Source of the DNA: Gammaproteobacteria bacterium | Lineage (GTDB): Bacteria; Pseudomonadota; Gammaproteobacteria; Steroidobacterales; Woeseiaceae | Length of the DNA: 64,000 nt | Assembly: GCA_029884455.1 (NCBI GenBank) | Contig: JAOUHU010000004.1 | Span: forward strand, 1 to 64,000 | Direction: 5' to 3' | Part shown: piece by piece, positions 55,979 to 64,000 of the stretch | Layout of the letters: every line of letters starts with the position of its first letter | Numbering within the stretch: the first letter of the stretch is position 1 | The notes under the pieces: model-generated | What the model saw: the letters and a program-made list of their open reading frames with translations, nothing else | Told to the model about the DNA's origin: nothing | Database searches by the model: none | Translations under genes and position numbers: made by a program

Positions 55979-57058
55979 TCAGTCCATATTTTTTTTCTGC
56001 ACATGCCAGCTCTTGTCCTGGCAGAGCAGACAGTCGGTACCGGCAAACATGCTGGCTGCCTGCTGGTCACCTTGCAACTGCCACTTGTACCAGTCGGACG
56101 CGATCCGCCCCAGCGACCCGCCGTTGGGCGCGCCATATGTGCCGATGTGTGTCAGGCCCTCCTGCCAGGCGTGGAACACTGGAACACTACTCAGATAGTC
56201 GAATGTGTCGTGACCGCCGCTGTAGGCGATGTCTAATTGCTGATCGCCGGTCAGGATGAGAGTCGGCGTGTGCACCGCATCCAGCCGCCGTCGCCCTTCC
56301 GCCGCCTGCTCTGCAGTAACTTCACGGCCGAAGGTCGATTGCAGGCGTGTACCGCTGTTGAAGATGCCGATGGCACGCAATCGCGCATCGCCCGCCAGGC
56401 TGGTCGTGAGTCCGCCACCGCAGGATTGACCGCCCGCGCCCACCGCCTCGGTGTCCAGGCGGCCATAGAATGCACTATGCGCGTCAGTATTTTGCGCGAT
56501 GGCCCAGTCAATAGCCTCCCGCATATGGTCTGCGGTGGAACGCATGCTGCGCCAGGGTGCCGTTGGATCATTTTCTATCGGCGCTGGTGGCGGCGGTGGC
56601 GGTGCAGCGCCGGGTAGCGCAACGAATGGATTTTCCTGCGGGCCAACTTCAAGCGCGATGTGGCCGATGGGCCCGGCCGAAATTACGAGGAATCCATGAC
56701 TTGCCAGTTCGCTGAGAAAAATCCGGAAGCGATTGCCTGCGTGCAGGCATCCGCCATTGCCCCAGACCACAATGCCCAGCTCACCGGCCGCGTCCAGGTC
56801 CACCGGATGATAAAAGACATGCTCGGGTAATCCCGGGTCGGTCGCCATGACAGCCGGGTACGGGCCGCTGCCAAGCGGCGTACCCGGCGAATGATTTGCC
56901 GACGGTCCGAACGGTATGGGCCGGCCCTGTGCATCCTTGTCGGTTGCCAGTACCGGCGGCGGCGACAAAGGTGCTGGCGTTCGGTCAGACTGTGCCCATG
57001 CCGCAATCGCGACTACCGTAATCAAAACGAAGGCCTTGCCCACGGACTTCAAGTTCAT
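55979..57058 (-). CDS. secreted alpha/beta hydrolase
   Basis: This 359-residue protein has a signal peptide (cleavage near AAWAQ) and an alpha/beta hydrolase fold: LGIVVWGNGGCLHAGN near the oxyanion hole, the nucleophile elbow GAGGQSCGGG (GxSxG), TPTLILTGDQQLDIAY and a late His (GGHDTF). The loop PGAAPPPPPPAPIEND is proline-rich. It resembles chlorophyllase/PETase-like secreted esterases. It would cleave an ester outside the cytoplasm. The ATG at 57058 has AGGA just upstream. It sits in the PQQ/ThuA operon. Confidence 0.83.
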   Translation of the reverse strand: MNLKSVGKAFVLITVVAIAAWAQSDRTPAPLSPPPVLATDKDAQGRPIPFGPSANHSPGTPLGSGPYPAVMATDPGLPEHVFYHPVDLDAAGELGIVVWGNGGCLHAGNRFRIFLSELASHGFLVISAGPIGHIALEVGPQENPFVALPGAAPPPPPPAPIENDPTAPWRSMRSTADHMREAIDWAIAQNTDAHSAFYGRLDTEAVGAGGQSCGGGLTTSLAGDARLRAIGIFNSGTRLQSTFGREVTAEQAAEGRRRLDAVHTPTLILTGDQQLDIAYSGGHDTFDYLSSVPVFHAWQEGLTHIGTYGAPNGGSLGRIASDWYKWQLQGDQQAASMFAGTDCLLCQDKSWHVQKKNMD

Positions 57059-57101
57059 TTTTCCTGGCTCCATAAATAGCACCGTCAGGTATCGCCGCAT
57101 C

Positions 57102-57428
57102 TCACAACATGTCGACGGCAGCAATGTACGCACGCGAGCAGGCGCGAACGATGTTCAAATACTTCGTCGTCCGTTCTGCCCCATACAGCATCGGATTTTT
57201 CTCGGGCGGATATTTCTCGTGCACATATTTTGTGCGTGCCAGCAAGTTCATGTTGGTGTTGGGATGCGACTGCATGACCGACTCAACGTTGCGCTGGATG
57301 CCGATATCATGGATGTGCTCGTAACCACCGATGAACGCATTGATATTTGTGAAATGATTGCCGGCTGTGATCTGCATGCCATCTTCGGCGTCAATTTCCC
57401 GTTGTTGTCTATTGGCAAAAGGGCTCAA
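57102..57428 (-). pseudogene. C-terminal fragment of a B3-like metallo-beta-lactamase-fold protein
   Basis: The frame encodes a C-terminal ~100 residues with ESVMQSHPNTN, NPMLYGAERTTKYLNIV and ACSRAYIAA. This aligns with the last ~70 residues of the intact MBL-fold protein at 61330-62409 (DVMLGNH, NPYVLGREKTVNYMNVA, ACSAAGMA). The zinc-binding N-terminal part (HxHxDH) is missing and the frame runs into the end of the ThuA-like gene. It is probably a remnant left after replacement or deletion. A translated truncated protein cannot be excluded because it lies in an operon. Confidence 0.65.
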
Positions 57429-58392
57429 GCCCGATCACCGATTTGATACCGCCGAGCAGCATGGTCTTGAATTCGGCGCCGCCCTCAAAGTCCGGGTTGG
57501 TCCAGATGGCCGGATCGTGGCCAAGCGTTGTTACCCACGACTTGCCGCCGTCGTAATACTGACACCAGGTGACCGGATGGAAGGAGCCATGGCCCGGATG
57601 TCCGCCGAGCACCGCCGGCAGCTGACCCGGTCGCGGCGGACGCGGTTCCCGTGGCGGCGGCACCTGCATGGAGTTCTCATCAACCGTTGCCAGGAAACGG
57701 ACCTGTGTCGGGAAAGGAATCAGGTTGTACCACTCGTCCATGAAACTGAAACGCTGCGGCAGATCACGGGTCGATGCATCGCTGCTATTGACCAGCACGA
57801 CATCGGCGACACGATGCGGCCCATGATCGAAGAAATTTGCGCCACCGAGCAGACCTTCGTAGTACGGCCAGTTGTATTGCGTGCCGAAAGCATTGTGCAC
57901 GCCGACAAATCCGCCACCACGTCGCATGTATTGACGCAGCGCGGTCTTCTCGCCGTCATTGAGATTGTCCCGCGAAGTGCTAAAAAAGATGATGGCGTGA
58001 TAGCTGTTCAGGCCGCCAAGAACAGCACCGTCTTCCGTGTAGTGCATGGTGATGTTTGCCGCGGCCAGCAACTTGCCGAGTTCTCGCTGCACAACGTTGT
58101 CTTCGGCAAGTTCGGGATTCAGTCCCGCCGCCAGCGGCGCTCCCAGATGCCCATGACGAGGACCGGCCGTCTTTGTAAACAGCAGCACGCGATACTCGTC
58201 ACTGTCGGGACGCGCCCAGTCGTGGTAGCACGCCGGGTCGGTACCCCTGCACACGCCGTAGTCCATCGCACCCAGCAGGTCGTTTACCGAACCACCCGGA
58301 TTGCCGGTCTGTGCCTGGGCGACGCACGCCACGATGCTGCTCAACAGAATACCGGTGGCAAGAATTTCTTTCGCAAGATTCGTCATACTCAT
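57409..58392 (-). CDS. secreted ThuA-domain protein
   Basis: This 327-residue protein has a signal peptide (cleavage near CVAQAQ) and a ThuA (glutamine-amidotransferase-like) domain: EYRVLLFTKTAGPRHGH near the start, YHAIIFFSTSRDNLN, then GGGFVGVHNAFG. ThuA proteins act in trehalose/glycoside use in some bacteria, but secreted members are uncharacterised. The ATG at 58392 overlaps the PQQ-dehydrogenase stop (ATGA). The final codons overlap the MBL remnant. Confidence 0.87.
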   Translation of the reverse strand: MSMTNLAKEILATGILLSSIVACVAQAQTGNPGGSVNDLLGAMDYGVCRGTDPACYHDWARPDSDEYRVLLFTKTAGPRHGHLGAPLAAGLNPELAEDNVVQRELGKLLAAANITMHYTEDGAVLGGLNSYHAIIFFSTSRDNLNDGEKTALRQYMRRGGGFVGVHNAFGTQYNWPYYEGLLGGANFFDHGPHRVADVVLVNSSDASTRDLPQRFSFMDEWYNLIPFPTQVRFLATVDENSMQVPPPREPRPPRPGQLPAVLGGHPGHGSFHPVTWCQYYDGGKSWVTTLGHDPAIWTNPDFEGGAEFKTMLLGGIKSVIGLEPFCQ

Positions 58393-60236
58393 TTACCTGA
58401 AAGTCGGTAGGCAATTACCTCGTCGCTCGTTTGATCGCGCATGAAGTATCCGCCGCCGTTGCCGCCAATGACGACGTATTGCTTGCCATCGCGGCCCATG
58501 TAGGTGCTTGGTGTGCCTTGTGACGGCGCCGGCAGACGATCCCGCCAAAGCTCCTTGCCATTGCGTGCGTCAAATGCCCGAAAATAACCGTCAACGGTCG
58601 CACCAATGAAGACAAGATCACCTGCAGTTGTTATCAATCCACCAACACTTGGCGTGCCCGTTGGTGGCACGCCCTGTGCGCTGAGTTCCTCGAATTCGCC
58701 CAGCGGCACGCGCCAGGCGATGTCGCCCGTATTGGCATCAACCGCGACCAATTCACCCCAGGGCGGCTCGCTACAACTCCACATCTTGTCGTTATTCCAG
58801 AAGCGCCGCTGTTCCGGCGTCACCTTGCGCATGCCGGATTCGGTCAACTCGAGATGACCCCACTGGCCCGCGGTATGGACATTGGCAATGATCAGTGCCA
58901 ACGACGGATTGAAGGCCGCACCCCACCAATTGCTGCCGCCCTGGGCACCCGGGAACACGATAATGTCCTGGTCCAGTTTCCAGGGCTGGTAAGGCACCGC
59001 ATCGCTGAGCTTGTAGTCATCCCAGAGCCGCGCGCAAAAAGCCTCGTGCTCAGGCGTTACCTTTGCCAGATTTGCACGGGTCATCGTGTTACGCACCAGT
59101 GGCTCTGGTTTGATCGGGAACGGTTGCGTCGGCGACGTCCATTCGCCCGGTACTGTCGTTTGAGGAACCGGTCGCTCCTCCATGCCGAAAACCGGTTCGC
59201 CGGTATCGCGATCAAAAATGAACATCAGGCCCATCTTGTTCATCTGCACCACTGCCGGAATGGTCTTGCCTTCGCGCACCACGTCGATGAGCGTCGGCGC
59301 CGCCGCAATGTCGTAGTCCCAGATATCGTGGTGCACCAGTTGCTGGAACCATTTCATCTTGCCTGTCAGGGCATCAAGTGCCACCAGCGAGTCGCTGTAG
59401 AGATTGTTGCCGTGATGTTCCCCGCCCCAGTAATCGTTGCCGACCTTCTCGACCGGCACAAACACGGTGCCGCGTACCGCATCGACCGTGAACAGGCCCC
59501 AGATGCTCGGCGTAAAATCCTTGTCCGCGCTGCCGTCGAGCCAGCTTATGCGGTTGATGTCACCTGGCTGGGCTTTGAGGTAGAACGTCCAGATCAACTT
59601 GCCGGACACAATGTCCCAGCCCTTGACCGTTTCCCCGTGTCCCTGTTCCACGCCGCCTTGGGTGATCAGTACATTTTCATAAAAGGCAGCCGGCGACGTG
59701 GGTCGGAGGCCCGGGATCACGCCATCATCACCAAAACCTGGCACCAGCCGCCCGCTCGCCGCATCGATGGCCGCCAGACCTTTTGATGTCGTGGAGTAGA
59801 TTCGCGGCCTGATCTGGTCGCTACCCGGCCAGTACATCGGCCCGCGCAGCGCCGTGCCGGCCGCACCGCCGCCACTCAGGAACCTGGACCGGGCGTCGGC
59901 TGCGGGCAGCGCGGGCGGTTCGTACTTCCAGATTTGCTCGCCGGTGACAGCATCCAGGGCGAATACGCCGTTCGGCGCGCTGAAATACATTACGCTGTCG
60001 ATCACCATCGGTGCGCCGGCGAACCGGCCTGACTGGGTATGAAACGTCCAGGCTCGTTCCAGCCCGGTGACGTTCGAAACATTGATTTGTGCCAGCGTTG
60101 AATAGCGCGTGGCACCGGCGTCGCCCTGGTGGTGCAGCCAGTCCCTGCCCGCCGTTTCCTGCTCCTGCGCAACAACACTGGCAGTGAACAACGCCACTAT
60201 CAATACCAGCCAGGACAACGGATACCGCTTGTTCAT
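58389..60236 (-). CDS. periplasmic PQQ-dependent dehydrogenase
   Basis: This 615-residue quinoprotein has a signal peptide (cleavage near SVVAQE) and a beta-propeller with PQQ-domain repeats: HHQGDAGATRYSTLAQIN, VFALDAVTGEQIWKYEPP, LVALDALTGKMKWF, and GTPSVGGLITTAGDLVFIGA near the end. It resembles the periplasmic part of glucose/quinate-type dehydrogenases, but lacks the N-terminal five-helix membrane domain and any CxxCH haem motif. It would pass electrons to a separate acceptor. The substrate is unknown; polyols, sugars or quinate are possible. It heads the minus-strand operon. Confidence 0.88.
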   Translation of the reverse strand: MNKRYPLSWLVLIVALFTASVVAQEQETAGRDWLHHQGDAGATRYSTLAQINVSNVTGLERAWTFHTQSGRFAGAPMVIDSVMYFSAPNGVFALDAVTGEQIWKYEPPALPAADARSRFLSGGGAAGTALRGPMYWPGSDQIRPRIYSTTSKGLAAIDAASGRLVPGFGDDGVIPGLRPTSPAAFYENVLITQGGVEQGHGETVKGWDIVSGKLIWTFYLKAQPGDINRISWLDGSADKDFTPSIWGLFTVDAVRGTVFVPVEKVGNDYWGGEHHGNNLYSDSLVALDALTGKMKWFQQLVHHDIWDYDIAAAPTLIDVVREGKTIPAVVQMNKMGLMFIFDRDTGEPVFGMEERPVPQTTVPGEWTSPTQPFPIKPEPLVRNTMTRANLAKVTPEHEAFCARLWDDYKLSDAVPYQPWKLDQDIIVFPGAQGGSNWWGAAFNPSLALIIANVHTAGQWGHLELTESGMRKVTPEQRRFWNNDKMWSCSEPPWGELVAVDANTGDIAWRVPLGEFEELSAQGVPPTGTPSVGGLITTAGDLVFIGATVDGYFRAFDARNGKELWRDRLPAPSQGTPSTYMGRDGKQYVVIGGNGGGYFMRDQTSDEVIAYRLSGK

Positions 60237-60539
60237 CTGATAGCCCCCTCAATCTTTTAACTTTCGACCCTGTTGACCCTGGCCGACGCCCTGCGGGTGG
60301 CCACGGCGCCCGGCTGCGAGCGCGTCCAACTGACCTTTCGGTGCGCCGGCCTGCCCTTGGCAAACTACCACGAACCAGTTCGTTCATAAAGCTTGTTACA
60401 CTGTTTCCGGGCTGCTCCGAGAGTCGCCGCGGCCGCTATCAATCTTAAGAAGTTCCAAGATTTTGCATCGCAACGATTCCTGAGCGCTGGCATGCTAAAG
60501 TTTCGGCGCTTAAAAAAAATCAGCCGCCGGAGAGAAAAT
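60237..60539. promoter_or_regulatory. divergent intergenic region with operator-like palindrome and extended -10
   Basis: This 303-base gap separates the PQQ operon from the methyltransferase gene. ACGAAC-CA-GTTCGT (60370-60383) is a 14-base palindrome that could bind a regulator. TGC-TAAAGT (60493-60501) is a fair extended -10 for the methyltransferase gene. No gene is evident here. Confidence 0.4.
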
Positions 60540-61307
60540 ATGAAGCTTACGACACGAATTCTGGGCTACACCGTGATCCTGGCGTGCGTTATCAGCGCAG
60601 GCATCGCCGCGGCCGGATCGATCGACGAATCGATCGCAAACAGCCACCGCTCGGACGCCAATCGAGCGCGCGACGGCGAGCGCAAGCCTGACCAGGTGCT
60701 TGCCTTCGTCGGACTCGGGGCCGGTGAGCTGGTACTCGACTGGGGTTCTGGGGGCGGCTACTGGTCGGAACTCTTCAGTGGCATCGTCGGTGACGATGGC
60801 GCCGTCTTTGCGCAGCAAAATTCCGGTGAACGGTTCGACGCCCAGAAAGCCGCACTGACAGAGCAATATGCGCCATTCGGCAACATCGACCTCCTGCCCG
60901 TCGAGCGCGGCGCAAAAATTCCGCTGGCCGACGATTCCGTCGATACGGTCTTTCTGTCCTATATCTTTCATCACATGCACTTTGCAGCAGACTCAGGCGA
61001 GGAATTTCCAGCGTCGTCAGCCGCCATCCTTGCCGAATTTTTCCGCGTACTGAAGCCGGGCGGTACATTTATTGTCATCGAACATGCTGCCGCAGACGGT
61101 TCCTCGCGGGCGCAAAGTGCAGATTGGCATCGCACGCCGCCTGCGATGGCCAGGGCCGATATCACGGGCATGGGGTTTGAATTCGCCGGTGAAGCACCGG
61201 AAATATTTCATAACCCTGACGACGACCTGAAAAACAAATGGAGCGAGACGGGCCTGCGGGGCAATACCACGACATTTGTGCACAAATATCGCGTGCCGGG
61301 CCAGTAA
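60540..61307 (+). CDS. secreted SAM-dependent methyltransferase-like protein
   Basis: This 255-residue protein has a signal peptide (cleavage near AAAGS) and a class I methyltransferase fold: VLDWGSGGGYWSELF near residue 70, IPLADDSVDTVFLSYIFHHM, and RVLKPGGTFIVIEHA. It resembles the predicted methyltransferases of COG4798, which often carry signal peptides. SAM is not expected in the periplasm, so the role is open. GGAGAG lies upstream of the ATG. The MBL gene follows after 22 bases. Confidence 0.82.
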   Translation: MKLTTRILGYTVILACVISAGIAAAGSIDESIANSHRSDANRARDGERKPDQVLAFVGLGAGELVLDWGSGGGYWSELFSGIVGDDGAVFAQQNSGERFDAQKAALTEQYAPFGNIDLLPVERGAKIPLADDSVDTVFLSYIFHHMHFAADSGEEFPASSAAILAEFFRVLKPGGTFIVIEHAAADGSSRAQSADWHRTPPAMARADITGMGFEFAGEAPEIFHNPDDDLKNKWSETGLRGNTTTFVHKYRVPGQ

Positions 61308-61329
61308 ATCGCTGGCGTGCGCCGAAGCT

Positions 61330-62409
61330 GTGACAGCCCGGGATAGCATCCAGACAGCAAACAGGAAGCAGGGAGCACTGGCGTGCAGTGCCCTGTTTCT
61401 GATGTTGGCAGCGTGCGTCAACGAAGGTAATACAGGACCAGGGGCCGAACCTGCGGCGACACCTGACAATGCGACCGTCAATTACTTCATGACGGTAGCG
61501 GGTCAGGCGGCCGGTTTTGACCACATAGGTCTGTACAACACCACCTGCGCGAGAATGGGCGATCCCACCGCGGGACGTGAGCGGCCACCGGAAAATCGCG
61601 AATCTCCGGACACCTGGGGCATGCAGCCGGCCAGAGTATTCGATAACGTCTACTGGCTCGGCGAGTTCCCTGCGTTCGAGTCCAATCCCGGTGCCTGGGC
61701 GGTGACAACATCCGAGGGCATCATCGTACTGGACGCACTATTCGACTACTCCGTCGAGGGACAGATTGTTGGCGGGCTCCGAAAAATGGGCCTGGATCCC
61801 GGCGACATCCGCTATGTTCTGATATCGCACGGTCACCGCGATCACTATGGCGGCGCACGATTCCTGCAGGAAAATTTTGCTGCCACTGTGCTTATCAGTG
61901 AGGCGGACTGGAACTTCATCAACGAGCGCGCCGCCGCGAGCGGCGACGATAGCGGTTTGCCGGACGCCGGCCTGGTGCAGTTCATTCGCGACGGTGACCG
62001 GTTCACACTGGGCGACACCACGTTCAATCTGTATGTGACGCCCGGACACACACCCGGCACTGTATCGTACACGCTGCCTGTGTTTGACAATGGCACAGCG
62101 CATATCGCCGCAGTCTGGGGCGGCTCAGGCCTGGCCTTCAGGGCGGATTCTGCGAAACAGCAAAAGCTCGAAGCGTTTCGCCAATACAATGTATCCGCGC
62201 TGCGCTTCCGTGAAATTGTCACTGCAGCAGGTGCCGATGTAATGCTCGGCAACCATTCCTACCTGGTACTCGCTGACGAAAAAAATGCCCTGCTTGCCAG
62301 GCGCCAGCCCGGCGACCCGAACCCGTACGTACTAGGCCGGGAAAAAACGGTCAATTACATGAATGTCGCGGTAGCATGCTCGGCCGCAGGCATGGCCAGC
62401 TTCAACTAG
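61330..62409 (+). CDS. B3-like metallo-beta-lactamase-fold lipoprotein
   Basis: This 359-residue predicted lipoprotein (lipobox LMLAAC) has an MBL fold with the zinc ligands ISHGHRDHYGGA (HxHxDH), TPGHTPGTVSY (His) and MLGNHSY (His), typical of subclass B3-like enzymes. Family members include beta-lactamases, lactonases and other hydrolases; resistance activity cannot be inferred. The GTG at 61330 is preferred; a TTG upstream lies in the methyltransferase gene. It probably shares a transcript with the methyltransferase gene. Confidence 0.85.
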   Translation: MTARDSIQTANRKQGALACSALFLMLAACVNEGNTGPGAEPAATPDNATVNYFMTVAGQAAGFDHIGLYNTTCARMGDPTAGRERPPENRESPDTWGMQPARVFDNVYWLGEFPAFESNPGAWAVTTSEGIIVLDALFDYSVEGQIVGGLRKMGLDPGDIRYVLISHGHRDHYGGARFLQENFAATVLISEADWNFINERAAASGDDSGLPDAGLVQFIRDGDRFTLGDTTFNLYVTPGHTPGTVSYTLPVFDNGTAHIAAVWGGSGLAFRADSAKQQKLEAFRQYNVSALRFREIVTAAGADVMLGNHSYLVLADEKNALLARRQPGDPNPYVLGREKTVNYMNVAVACSAAGMASFN

Positions 62410-62423
62410 GGTTCAATACGAAT

Positions 62424-64000
62424 TTATTCCGCAGCCGCTGCTGCCCGGGACGCCGCCGCAGTCGCGCGCGCTGCATCACCGCGGCGCCGGTAATGGGCCG
62501 CCAGTTGCGCCCATTGGCCGGCATTCGAAAATTCCGCTTCCGGCAAACCCGCGTATTGCAGCAGCAGCGCGAAATTCTCACCACGAGTGTCGACGTGCAG
62601 CTTCCTCGCGCTTGAATACTCAATAAGCATGTTGTCGTCAGTATTAATGGGACTGCCCGCGTCCATGCTTGCGATGTTACCAGCGTCCATCTGGTACAAG
62701 GCAAGCATGTCAACCACCGAGCGAATGTCGATACGGTCCAGTTCCAGCGCAATCGCGGGCTGACTCAGCAGCCGCATTGCCGCAGTTTCAGACGCCTGAA
62801 GCGGTGTGTCGGAACCGATCAGGACGAGGTCGTTGTACTCAATGGAGGCGTATACAAGCACATACCGGAATACTGCGCTGAAGGTCCCGAGTATCGATCG
62901 CAGGTCAGCACTGTCGAGACCGTAGATGGGTACCCATTGCGACCAGGCGCCACCTTGCCTGAGGCGCGATTTGCCAAGTTCCAGGAACTCGCGCGTGAAC
63001 AGATTCGCAATACCGGAGATCCATGGATTGGACGGCTCGCTGACAATGGCATCGAAACTTCCTGGTGCCGCCAGCAGTAATTGGTTGCGAGCATCATTGA
63101 AAACAAGCTCGACGCGCGGGTCGGACAACACGGTGTGATTCCATGCATCGAAATAGCGTGCCGCGCGGCCGATCGCCGGCTCGAGTTCGACGATTTCCAG
63201 GCGTCTGAGTTCCGGTACCAGGGCAACGGCTCCCGCTGTCACGCCCGAAGCAAGTCCGATCACCATGACGTCTTCAGCTCGCTCGACGAATTGCATCGGC
63301 AGTAGGGCCAGTAACACCTGGGTGGGCATGTCATCGGTAGTCGAAGCATCGACCTTGCCATTGATTGCGAGCCAGCGGTGCGATGTGCCGATGTTCTGTG
63401 CCACCGTGACCACGCTCGACAGTCCCTCTTCGTAAAAAAGCAGCTCGTAAAGGTCAACGCTGTAGCGCAGGATTTCCTCCCGGCTATGATCTTCGAGGTT
63501 CGAAACATAGTGATACATGCCAGAGGTCATGAGCAGCGGATTCCACGGTGGCCGCTGGGTAACGAACAGGACTGTCATGCCTGCCAATGCGAGCGGCGAC
63601 ACCAGCGCCCAATATCGTTTCGATCTGCCCGCGGCGTACAGGGCAAGCACGCCGGCTGCGACCAGTCCGGCAGCGGCGCCGACCAGAACTGTGCCCTGCA
63701 TGCCCAGCGTCGGCAGCAAAACAAATCCGGCAAGAAACGCACCTACTGCGGCGCCAATCGCGTTGACTCCGTACACGATACCGACGGGTCGCCCGAGATT
63801 CTTGCGCATGCCCACCACCGCGCGCACGGCGATGGGGAAATGCATGCCCATGAGGATTGCGGGCGGCGTCATCACCAGCCCGGCCAGCAGCAGCGAAACC
63901 CACCAGACCGCCGCAAAGCGCTGCGCGGCGCCGAACTGATCGAACAGATGCACATACCAGAATGGCAATTGCGGGTACAGGTACATCGTGACGTAGGCGA
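62424..64000 (-). CDS. membrane protein with spermidine-synthase-like domain, partial
   Basis: The gene continues past the right edge, so its N-terminus is missing. The visible part has several membrane segments (LLLAGLVMTPPAILMGM, GAFLAGFVLLPTLG, then a third near YWALVSPLALAGMTVLF) followed by a polyamine-synthase-type Rossmann domain: VMVIGLASGVTAGAVALV, IVELEPAIGRAARYF, NDARNQLL, FDAIVSEPSNPWISGIANL. Such fusions occur widely and their products are mostly unknown. The C-terminus is Ala-rich. Confidence 0.85.
   Translation of the reverse strand, partial: AYVTMYLYPQLPFWYVHLFDQFGAAQRFAAVWWVSLLLAGLVMTPPAILMGMHFPIAVRAVVGMRKNLGRPVGIVYGVNAIGAAVGAFLAGFVLLPTLGMQGTVLVGAAAGLVAAGVLALYAAGRSKRYWALVSPLALAGMTVLFVTQRPPWNPLLMTSGMYHYVSNLEDHSREEILRYSVDLYELLFYEEGLSSVVTVAQNIGTSHRWLAINGKVDASTTDDMPTQVLLALLPMQFVERAEDVMVIGLASGVTAGAVALVPELRRLEIVELEPAIGRAARYFDAWNHTVLSDPRVELVFNDARNQLLLAAPGSFDAIVSEPSNPWISGIANLFTREFLELGKSRLRQGGAWSQWVPIYGLDSADLRSILGTFSAVFRYVLVYASIEYNDLVLIGSDTPLQASETAAMRLLSQPAIALELDRIDIRSVVDMLALYQMDAGNIASMDAGSPINTDDNMLIEYSSARKLHVDTRGENFALLLQYAGLPEAEFSNAGQWAQLAAHYRRRGDAARATAAASRAAAAAE

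Noticed and set aside
58854-59786. Long plus-strand open frame opposite the PQQ dehydrogenase
   Set aside because: Antisense to a well-supported gene; composition rich in His and Arg.
1-64000. Search for tRNA, rRNA, CRISPR arrays, insertion sequences and prophage genes
   Set aside because: None was recognised by eye; small RNAs and degenerate elements cannot be excluded without software.

Overview
The window looks like chromosome of a gammaproteobacterium, probably a marine or sediment lineage such as Woeseiaceae. The group is an inference. It rests on RNase T (a gammaproteobacterial family), a homodimeric-type pyruvate dehydrogenase operon, a CGFS glutaredoxin, and two paralogues of a membrane TolB-like/TPR protein that is commonly expanded in that lineage. 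The sequence is GC-rich with short intergenic gaps and many 1-26 bp gene overlaps. I saw no tRNA, rRNA, CRISPR array, insertion sequence or prophage.

Layout. 1-1.4 kb: tail of an Hvf/Buf-type RiPP operon (MNIO oxidase end, HvfC partner, DoxX protein). 1.4-7.1 kb: aceE-aceF-lpdA on the minus strand. 7.2-13.6 kb: M17 aminopeptidase, RNase T, Grx4, a BON lipoprotein, a PuuD-like membrane protein and a GAF/PAS/GGDEF/EAL protein. 13.6-18.2 kb: a large beta-rich lipoprotein, a TolB/TPR protein and a decayed glutathione S-transferase. 18.3-25.2 kb: a cold-shock gene with a good promoter and long leader, a two-gene c-di-GMP module (sensory lipoprotein plus GGDEF/EAL), a cytosine-deaminase-like enzyme, a BaiN-type flavoprotein and an aldo/keto reductase. 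25.3-40.8 kb: a disrupted M13 peptidase, several secreted proteins, a YjiH-like permease, an ABC exporter, a DUF2779 nuclease-like plus NYN pair, a membrane YheO-PAS protein, a second TolB/TPR protein, a DUF1028 protein, a small kinase and an ICMT-like methyltransferase.

40.8-52.3 kb holds the most distinctive region: a quinate/shikimate catabolic island. A quinate/shikimate dehydrogenase with an NAD-type acidic motif, a canonical type II 3-dehydroquinate dehydratase and a QuiC1-type 3-dehydroshikimate dehydratase together cover quinate or shikimate to protocatechuate. With them lie a TetR regulator, a TPP-dependent 2-oxoacid decarboxylase-like enzyme, a CoA-acylating aldehyde dehydrogenase, a sugar-phosphate-isomerase-like barrel protein, a citrate-synthase/citryl-CoA-lyase-like enzyme and a second dehydroquinase-like protein whose catalytic residues have changed. 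The last four have no obvious role in the known pathway and are the best candidates for new chemistry.

52.4-62.4 kb: an outer-membrane CBM9/DUF5916 protein, then a compact minus-strand operon (PQQ dehydrogenase, ThuA-like protein, metallo-beta-lactamase remnant, secreted alpha/beta hydrolase, Gfo/Idh/MocA oxidoreductase), then a secreted methyltransferase and an intact B3-like metallo-beta-lactamase lipoprotein. The window ends inside a membrane spermidine-synthase-like gene. Broken genes (GST, M13 peptidase, MBL tail, possible TonB-receptor start) show ongoing gene decay.
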